This document shows positions 13,852 through 18,263 of a stretch of 18,263 bases of DNA, piece after piece. Position numbers and translations under genes: made by a program. The notes under the pieces are model-generated. The model was given only the letters and a program-made list of their open reading frames with translations, searched no databases and had not been told where the DNA came from. The stretch is from a bacterium (GTDB lineage Bacteria; Armatimonadota; Fimbriimonadia; Fimbriimonadales; GBS-DC): contig JARJMV020000246.1 of NCBI GenBank assembly GCA_029335935.2, positions 1-18,263 on the forward strand, written 5' to 3'. The stretch's first letter is position 1. Each line of letters begins with the position of its first letter.

Positions 13852-15156
13852 TTATTTCATCAGATCGTCGTATTGGCGCATCGCCAGCTGCGCTTGGAGC
13901 TGACGCGAGAAGTCGATGGCGACGCCCACCAGAATCAGCAGCGAGGTACCGCCCACAATTGTCAGCGTGTCGATGCGCGTGATGGTGGGCACCCAGTATT
14001 GCATCAGCGCAATGAACGAGAGGAACGCCGCGCCTGCGAAGGTGATGCGTGTCAGCACATCGTTGAGGTAGTCGGAGGTGGGTTTGCCCGGACGCACCCC
14101 CTGAATAAACGCGCCCTGACGCTTCAAGTTCTCGGCAATCTCATCGGTGTTGAACACCACCGACACATAGAAGTAGGTGAACAGGAAGATGAGCCCAGCG
14201 TAGAGAATCGAGCCGATGACGCCGCCGCCGGGAGTGAGCAGTTCCACCATGCCCACGAGGAAGCCCACGACGCGACCGGGGTCTTCGCGATTGTAAGGAA
14301 TCATCTGCAGGAGCGTCGCGGGCAGGAGTTGGAGCGAGACCGCGAAGATGATGGGGATGACGCCTGCGGCGTTGACAGGGATAGGCAGGTACGAAGTGCT
14401 GCCCATCGTCTGTCGGCGTCCGACGATGCGGCGCATATGCTGAATCGGGATGCGCCGTTGCGAGGTGGTGACATACACGATGCCCCACACCGTCGCGACG
14501 AAGATTGCCAGCAGCAGCAAGATTTGCCCGAAGCTAATCGCGCCCGATTGAAGCGCCTCGTAGGTGCGCGAGATTTGGTAGGGCATGCTGGCGACGATGC
14601 TGGCGAAAATCATCAGCGAGACGCCGTTGCCCAGCCCCTTCTCGGTAATCTGCTCGCCCAGCCACAGCAAGAACATCGCGCCCGCCGTCCACGCGATAAT
14701 TACCTGCACATACTGCACGCCGCTGATGTCTAATGCGTTGGCGGAGCGGAAGGTGGCAATCAGACCGATGGACTGCACGATTGCGATAGCAATCGTGAGC
14801 AGTCGGGTGCGCTGCTGCATCTGCCGTCGTCCTGCCTCTTCGCGCATCGCCTCGCGCATCTTCGGGTCGGCGTAGGAGAATATCTGCATGATGATCGACG
14901 CCGTGATGTAGGGGTTCAGCCCCAGCGCCAGAATGGTGAGCTTGCGCAGCGCGCCGCCCGTGAACATATTCAGAAACTCCAGCAGCTGCTGGTCCTGAAA
15001 CAGGCGCGCTAACTGCTCGCGGTCGACGCCTGGGATGGGGATGTGCAGTCCGACGGAGTAGACCGTGAACATCGCGAACACGAAGAGGATACGCGCGCGC
15101 AGTTCGGGGATTTTGAACGCGCTTTGCAGGGCGCTGACGAAGTTCACGCTGAGCAT
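13852..15156 (-). CDS. secY: Preprotein translocase subunit SecY
   Basis: 434 residues, a ten-helix inner-membrane protein forming the protein-conducting channel with SecE and SecG. The N-terminus 'FKIPELRARILFVFAMFTVY' leads into TM1, and 'HIPIPGVD' follows. 'IVQSIGLIATF', 'TEKGLGNGVSLMIFASIV', 'SQRRIPIQ' (the cytosolic loop that contacts SecA and ribosome), 'GVRPGKPTSDYLN' and the C-terminal 'MRQYDDLMK' are typical. RBS GAGGT lies close before the ATG. It follows rplO by 7 nt, the classical spc-operon place. Confidence 0.97.
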   Translation of the reverse strand: MLSVNFVSALQSAFKIPELRARILFVFAMFTVYSVGLHIPIPGVDREQLARLFQDQQLLEFLNMFTGGALRKLTILALGLNPYITASIIMQIFSYADPKMREAMREEAGRRQMQQRTRLLTIAIAIVQSIGLIATFRSANALDISGVQYVQVIIAWTAGAMFLLWLGEQITEKGLGNGVSLMIFASIVASMPYQISRTYEALQSGAISFGQILLLLAIFVATVWGIVYVTTSQRRIPIQHMRRIVGRRQTMGSTSYLPIPVNAAGVIPIIFAVSLQLLPATLLQMIPYNREDPGRVVGFLVGMVELLTPGGGVIGSILYAGLIFLFTYFYVSVVFNTDEIAENLKRQGAFIQGVRPGKPTSDYLNDVLTRITFAGAAFLSFIALMQYWVPTITRIDTLTIVGGTSLLILVGVAIDFSRQLQAQLAMRQYDDLMK

Positions 15157-15163
15157 AGCGACC

Positions 15164-15613
15164 TCACTGTTCGATGAGTTGCACGGTTCCGCCCGCCGCT
15201 TCGATCTTGGCGCGTGCGCTTTCGCTAATCGCGTGGGCGTGGACAGTGAGCGGGAAGGTGATTTCGCCGACGCCCAGCACTTTCACGCCGTCTTTGAGTT
15301 TGCGCAGGATGCGTCGCTGCTTGAGGATTTCGGGCGTGACGGTGTCATTAGCTTGGAAGCGTTCGGCGAGGGTTTGAATATTCACGACGGCGTACTCGAC
15401 GCGGTTCACATTGCGGAACCCAGTGCGCACGGGCAGTCGTCGGTGCAGGGGCGTCTGTCCGCCTTCGAATCGGGCGGGGATAGTGTCGCGCGCCTTTTGC
15501 CCCTTAGTGCCGCGTGTGGCGGTCTTGCCGTGCCCGGAGCCGATTCCGCGCCCGACGCGCTTGCGTCGTTTCTTGCTGCCCGACGTGGGCTTGAGCGTAT
15601 GCATCTCGATCAT
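15164..15613 (-). CDS. rplO: 50S ribosomal protein L15
   Basis: 149 residues. '[20 protein letters not shown]', '[16 protein letters not shown]', '[18 protein letters not shown]' and the Gly-rich C-terminal '[12 protein letters not shown]' identify L15, a late-assembling protein with a long basic tail in the 50S core. The ATG at 15613 overlaps the rpmD stop as ATGA and has AGGAGG 10 nt before; a second in-frame ATG three codons later is possible. Confidence 0.97.
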   Translation of the reverse strand: MIEMHTLKPTSGSKKRRKRVGRGIGSGHGKTATRGTKGQKARDTIPARFEGGQTPLHRRLPVRTGFRNVNRVEYAVVNIQTLAERFQANDTVTPEILKQRRILRKLKDGVKVLGVGEITFPLTVHAHAISESARAKIEAAGGTVQLIEQ

Positions 15614-15807
15614 TGCTGATTTGCCTCCTGTTCCGAAACCGTCTCTACATGCAGCAGGTGCGACACTTTAGCAATCATGCCGCGAATGTTCGGCTCGTCG
15701 CGGTGATACACGGTCTGGTTGAGTTTGCGCAGACCGAGCGCGCGCACCGTGCGTTTCTGGCTCTCTGCGTAGCCGATAGGGCTTCGTTTGAGCGTGATTT
15801 TCAACAT
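15610..15807 (-). CDS. rpmD: 50S ribosomal protein L30
   Basis: 65 residues. '[20 protein letters not shown]', '[20 protein letters not shown]' and '[13 protein letters not shown]' fit bacterial L30, with a short extra C-terminal tail of about eight residues. RBS GGAGG. It lies between rpsE and rplO, overlapping rplO by 4 nt. Confidence 0.96.
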   Translation of the reverse strand: MLKITLKRSPIGYAESQKRTVRALGLRKLNQTVYHRDEPNIRGMIAKVSHLLHVETVSEQEANQQ

Positions 15808-15810
15808 CGT

Positions 15811-16365
15811 TTATGCCTCCGCAACCTCTTTGAATTTGCGCACATACCAGGGCGTGAGCGTCTTGAGTGGCACGCCGCGTTCTTGGGCGATTTCTTCGGG
15901 GGTATGCATCGTGCGGAAGGCTTCCATGGTGGCCCAAGCGGCGTTGATGGGGTTGCGTGAGCCGACGAGTTTTGCCAGCACATCGCTCACGCCTGCCGCT
16001 TCCAGCAGGGCGCGCACGGAGCTACCTGCCACGACGCCCGTGCCCGGCGAGGCGGGCTTCAGCACCAAGCGCGTGGAGCCATACTCGATTTCCACCTCGT
16101 GCGGGATGGTCGTGCCGATGCGCGGCACTTCCACCAAGTTGCGTCGCGCCGCTTCGATGGCTTTGCGGATTGCGTCGGGCACTTGACGCGCTTTGCCTAA
16201 CCCGACGCCCACATGCCCGTTCGTATCGCCGACCACCACCATCACCTGAAAGCTGAGCGTCCGCCCGCCCTTGTGCGTTTTCGACACGCGGTTCGTGTGG
16301 ATGACACGCTCCACATGCAGGTTCAACTGGTCGGGATTGATATAACTATGTCGCTTTCTTCGCAT
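15811..16365 (-). CDS. rpsE: 30S ribosomal protein S5
   Basis: 184 residues. S5 helps hold the decoding-centre side of the 30S and mRNA-entry helicase activity. The double-stranded RNA-binding-like N-domain contains 'ERVIHTNRVSKTHKGGRTLS' and 'VVVGDTNGHVGVGLGKA'. The C-domain contains 'RLVLKPASPGTGVVAGSSVR' and 'LLEAAGVSDVLAKLVGSRNP'. Spacing to rplR (12 nt) and rpmD (3 nt) is tight. Confidence 0.97.
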   Translation of the reverse strand: MRRKRHSYINPDQLNLHVERVIHTNRVSKTHKGGRTLSFQVMVVVGDTNGHVGVGLGKARQVPDAIRKAIEAARRNLVEVPRIGTTIPHEVEIEYGSTRLVLKPASPGTGVVAGSSVRALLEAAGVSDVLAKLVGSRNPINAAWATMEAFRTMHTPEEIAQERGVPLKTLTPWYVRKFKEVAEA

Positions 16366-16377
16366 GGTGTAAGCCTC

Positions 16378-16740
16378 CTAAAATTTCAGTCCCGCCTCGC
16401 GTGCAGCGTCGGCGATAGCGGCGACGCGCCCTTGATACAGGAACCCGCCGCGATCGAACACGACCTGTGTGATGCCTTTTTCGAGGGCGCGTTGCGCAAT
16501 CAGGCGTCCGACGGCGGCGGCAGCCTCTTTGTTGCCTGTGCTTTTGAGGGTGTTGCGTAGCGTGGGGTCGGTGGTGGACGCCGCCGCTAAGGTATGTCCG
16601 ATGGTATCGTCGATGATTTGTGCGTGGATGTGATGCACGCTGCGGTAGACGCACAGGCGCGGGCGCTCGGGGGTGCCGAACACTTTACGCCGAATGCGTT
16701 GGTGGCGGGTGATGCGTCGTTCGCGTGCTGTCTTCTTCAT
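16378..16740 (-). CDS. rplR: 50S ribosomal protein L18
   Basis: 120 residues. L18 binds 5S rRNA in the central protuberance. '[20 protein letters not shown]', '[14 protein letters not shown]' and the C-terminal '[20 protein letters not shown]' are characteristic. RBS GAGGTGA precedes the ATG. Confidence 0.97.
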   Translation of the reverse strand: MKKTARERRITRHQRIRRKVFGTPERPRLCVYRSVHHIHAQIIDDTIGHTLAAASTTDPTLRNTLKSTGNKEAAAAVGRLIAQRALEKGITQVVFDRGGFLYQGRVAAIADAAREAGLKF

Positions 16741-16753
16741 AGTCGGTCACCTC

Positions 16754-17320
16754 TTACTTCTTGCCTTTACCTGCTTGCTGTTTGCCAGGCTTGAGTCGCA
16801 CCACTTCGCCGCGATAGCGTAGCCCCTTACCCTTGTAGGGGTCGGGCGGTCGCACGGCGCGGATGTTCGCCGCTTGCTGTCCCACGAGCTGTTTGTCGAT
16901 GCCGCGCACTTGGATGAGCGTGGCGCGGGTCTGTGGGTCTTGCTCGACGGCGAGGGTGATGCCCGGAAACGGCTCGATGCGCACGGGGTGCGAGTAGCCG
17001 ATTTGCAGCACCAGCGTTGCGCCGTCCATCTGGGCACGATAGCCCACGCCTACAATTTCGATGGTCTTCTCGAAGCCTTCAGAGACGCCCTTCACCATAT
17101 TGGCGATTAGCGTGCGTTGCAAGCCGTGCTGGGCGCGGGCGAAGCGTTCATCGTTGGCGCGCTTCACATGCAGCGTGCCGTTCTCGCGCTCCAGTTGGAT
17201 TGCGTCGGGCAGCTGATGGGTCAGCTCGCCCTTAGGTCCCTTGATGCGAACGGTGTTGCCTTCCACCTTCACATCGACGCCGTTGGGCAGGGGAATGGGT
17301 TGTTTACCGATTCTCGACAT
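16754..17320 (-). CDS. rplF: 50S ribosomal protein L6
   Basis: 188 residues from the ATG at 17320, chosen because the family begins MSRIGKQPIP and GGAGGG lies just upstream; a longer frame upstream (to 17380) overlaps rpsH and is not used. Two L6 repeats are followed by 'RPPDPYKGKGLRYRGEVVRL' and a Lys-rich tail. L6 lies near the factor-binding site and helps 50S maturation. Confidence 0.97.
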   Translation of the reverse strand: MSRIGKQPIPLPNGVDVKVEGNTVRIKGPKGELTHQLPDAIQLERENGTLHVKRANDERFARAQHGLQRTLIANMVKGVSEGFEKTIEIVGVGYRAQMDGATLVLQIGYSHPVRIEPFPGITLAVEQDPQTRATLIQVRGIDKQLVGQQAANIRAVRPPDPYKGKGLRYRGEVVRLKPGKQQAGKGKK

Positions 17321-17331
17321 AGCAGCCCTCC

Positions 17332-17727
17332 TTACCAGACGATGCAGATGACCTCGCCGCCGATGCGTCGCTTGCGGCACTCGCGGTCGGGCAGCAGCCC
17401 TTGCGAGGTGGAGACAATCGCCGTGCCCAGCCCGCGTTTGATTGGGCGCAGCTCCTCCACAGGGGCGTAGATGCGTCGCCCGGGTTTGCTGACGCGCTCC
17501 AAGTGCTGGATGACCGATTCGCCGCGCGAGGTGTATTTGAGGTGGACAATCAGCGTGGAGCGCACGCCGTGCTGTTTCACTTCGTAGCCTCGTATAAAGC
17601 CTTCTTTCTTCAATAGGTCTGCGATTTGCGTTTTCAGGCGCGAGCCGGGGATTTCCACGCTCGCTTTACGCGCCTGTGCGCCGTTTCGGATGCGGGTGAG
17701 CATATCCGCAATCGGGTCAGTCATCAT
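17332..17727 (-). CDS. rpsH: 30S ribosomal protein S8
   Basis: 131 residues. S8 binds 16S helix 21 and is the usual translational repressor of the spc operon in E. coli. 'TDPIADMLTRIRNGAQARK', 'FIRGYEV', 'RISKPGRR'-like 'RVSKPGRRIY' and the C-terminal 'GEVICIVW' are typical. The first of two adjacent ATGs is used because AGGAGG is 6 nt before it. Whether autoregulation exists here is open, since the E. coli target lies at rplE, which is absent from this transcript. Confidence 0.97.
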   Translation of the reverse strand: MMTDPIADMLTRIRNGAQARKASVEIPGSRLKTQIADLLKKEGFIRGYEVKQHGVRSTLIVHLKYTSRGESVIQHLERVSKPGRRIYAPVEELRPIKRGLGTAIVSTSQGLLPDRECRKRRIGGEVICIVW

Positions 17728-17738
17728 GTTGCGCCTCC

Positions 17739-17924
17739 TTACCAGCTCGATTTACGCACGCCGGGCAGCACGCCTTTGTGCGCCTGCTCGCGCAGGCAGA
17801 TACGGCAGATACCGAAGTAGCGGATATAGCCGCGCGAGCGACCGCAAATACTGCAGCGGTTCACCTTGCGCACCTTGAACTTCGGTTTCCGTTTTGCCTT
17901 CTCAATCCATGCAGTGGTTGCCAT
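17739..17924 (-). CDS. rpsN: 30S ribosomal protein S14, zinc (type Z) form
   Basis: 61 residues from ATG 17924, the size of the short zinc-binding S14. It starts [20 protein letters not shown] and has two Cys pairs, C24-x2-C27 and C40-x2-C43, in '[20 protein letters not shown]'. The ending '[11 protein letters not shown]' is invariant in the family. It is the first gene of this ribosomal transcript, with its own strong promoter 25 bp upstream, whereas rplE normally precedes it closely. Confidence 0.97.
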   Translation of the reverse strand: MATTAWIEKAKRKPKFKVRKVNRCSICGRSRGYIRYFGICRICLREQAHKGVLPGVRKSSW

Positions 17925-17941
17925 AACTCTCAGCCTCAGCG

Positions 17942-17960
17942 AACGGATATTATACCCGTT
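17942..17960. promoter_or_regulatory. 19-bp near-palindrome over the rpsN -10, candidate operator
   Basis: On the minus strand AACGGGTATAATATCCGTT pairs at 8 of 9 symmetric positions about its centre and encloses the entire -10. A dimeric repressor bound here would block the promoter. It might alternatively be chance symmetry around an AT-rich -10. Confidence 0.4.
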
Positions 17961-17977
17961 ATGTGCGTGGAATTCAA
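17949..17977 (-). promoter_or_regulatory. Sigma70-like promoter of the rpsN operon
   Basis: On the minus strand, TTGAAT (17977-17972), a 17-bp spacer and TATAAT (17954-17949) preceded by GGG precede rpsN by 24 bp. This is the best consensus promoter in the window. The -35 is embedded in ATTACCCCTTGAAT (17985-17972), which matches a box at the rpmJ promoter in 13 of 14 positions. Confidence 0.75.
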
Positions 17978-18011
17978 GGGGTAATGAGGGTGTTCGAGCG
18001 ATGCCTTGAGT

Positions 18012-18029
18012 AGGCAGCAATTTCTGCCT
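18012..18029. repeat. Small hairpin in intergenic DNA
   Basis: AGGCAG (18012-18017) and CTGCCT (18024-18029) form a 6-bp stem with a 6-nt loop, next to a segment (about 18024-18050) that reads like a dispersed intergenic repeat. No gene is associated. Apart from this hairpin, the rpsN promoter and the 39-bp repeats, I see no coding signal in 17925-18263. Confidence 0.3.
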
Positions 18030-18098
18030 TCGGCTCGGAATGACGGGCTATGCGCGATTCTGGATTCTCAGCCTGGCGCGGCGCCGTTCCCGCCCTAA

Positions 18099-18254
18099 CT
18101 CGTAGCGTCGGCGTCCTCGCCGACGACACACCATGCGCTCGTAGCGTCGGCGTCCTCGCCGCGGCCACACCACGCCCGCGCGGGGTCGGGGTCCCCGCCG
18201 CCGGCACGCGCCGCGCGCGGAGCGGCGGCGGCCTCGGCGGGGGCGCCCCGAGCG
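18099..18254. repeat. Tandem repeat, 39-bp period, extremely GC-rich
   Basis: Units at 18099-18137 and 18138-18176 agree at 34 of 39 positions and share the 23-bp opening that contains GCGTCGGCGTCCTCGCC. A third unit (18177-18215) matches the second at 27 of 39. A fourth (18216-18254) is weaker and less certain. The array continues to the window end. The first unit contains a perfect hairpin: CGTCGGCG (18106-18113), loop TCCT, CGCCGACG (18118-18125). No spacer/repeat division is seen, so this is not CRISPR. It may be a REP-like intergenic element. Confidence 0.65.
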
Positions 18255-18263
18255 GGCGCCGCG

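Noticed and set aside
13873..14733. Plus-strand open frame of 286 codons
   Set aside because: Antisense to secY; composition is His/Arg/Asp-rich with no family resemblance.
17321..17380. 20-residue N-terminal extension of L6
   Set aside because: The extension overlaps rpsH and is Arg/His-rich; the family start MSRIGKQPI has a good RBS just upstream.
17925..18020. 32-residue N-terminal extension of S14
   Set aside because: It would run through the -10/-35 promoter. The 61-residue form is the standard type Z S14.
17974..18207. Minus-strand 77-codon frame upstream of rpsN
   Set aside because: It is translated from the 39-bp tandem repeat (39 is divisible by three, so the frame stays open) plus intergenic repeat DNA, giving a 13-residue periodic sequence. 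It also covers the rpsN promoter.
18099..18254. Possible CRISPR array
   Set aside because: Units are contiguous and differ gradually; there are no constant repeats alternating with unique spacers, and no cas genes are nearby.

Overview
The window is a high-GC bacterial chromosome segment dominated by the distal part of the universal ribosomal-protein super-operon on the minus strand. The organism is most likely a deep-branching, non-proteobacterial lineage. My best guess is Armatimonadota, but this is inference only. The guess rests on zinc-ligand (C+) forms of S4, S14 and L36, a Cys4-lid adenylate kinase, a PEP-CTERM surface protein, a lone short pseudopilin, and a partial gene whose N-terminus resembles coiled-coil DUF3782-type proteins.

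Layout. (1) Bases 1-68 hold the 5' end of a minus-strand gene that leaves the window. It is divergent from a plus-strand set of three translationally coupled genes (128-4193): a DUF697-like membrane protein, a full-length two-half M16 zinc peptidase with an N-terminal hydrophobic export segment, and a J-domain protein with a glycine-rich membrane tail. (2) A minus-strand pseudopilin (4178-4606) runs tail-to-tail into that operon with a 16-nt overlap. It is divergent from an IscA/HesB-type Fe-S protein (4710-5093) that has a clear sigma70-like promoter and is followed by a strong hairpin. (3) From 17924 down to 5168 everything reads on the minus strand: rpsN-rpsH-rplF-rplR-rpsE-rpmD-rplO-secY-adk-map-infA-rpmJ-rpsM-rpsK-rpsD-rpoA-rplQ-truA-rplM-rpsI, then purD, then a secreted endonuclease/exonuclease/phosphatase-fold protein with a PEP-CTERM tail. 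(4) 17925-18263 carries no credible gene. It holds the rpsN promoter, a small hairpin, and an extremely GC-rich tandem repeat of 39-bp period that runs off the window end.

How it works together. The main block makes ribosome subunits, the RNA polymerase alpha subunit, initiation factor 1, the SecY translocon channel, the N-terminal methionine-removing enzyme, a nucleotide kinase and a tRNA pseudouridine synthase. This is the classical growth-rate cluster, with stop/start overlaps at rpmD-rplO, adk-map and rpoA-rplQ. I see two dedicated promoters in it, before rpsN and before rpmJ. Both carry a nearly identical 14-bp box (ATTACCCCTTGNAT) overlapping the -35, which suggests shared control. Unlike the usual order, rplE is not upstream of rpsN; a promoter and repeat DNA are there instead.

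The most interesting unexplained items are the shared box at the two ribosomal promoters, the 19-bp palindrome over the rpsN -10, the directionally GC-drifting 39-bp repeat array, and the DUF697 / M16 / J-domain operon, which may be a small membrane proteostasis unit.
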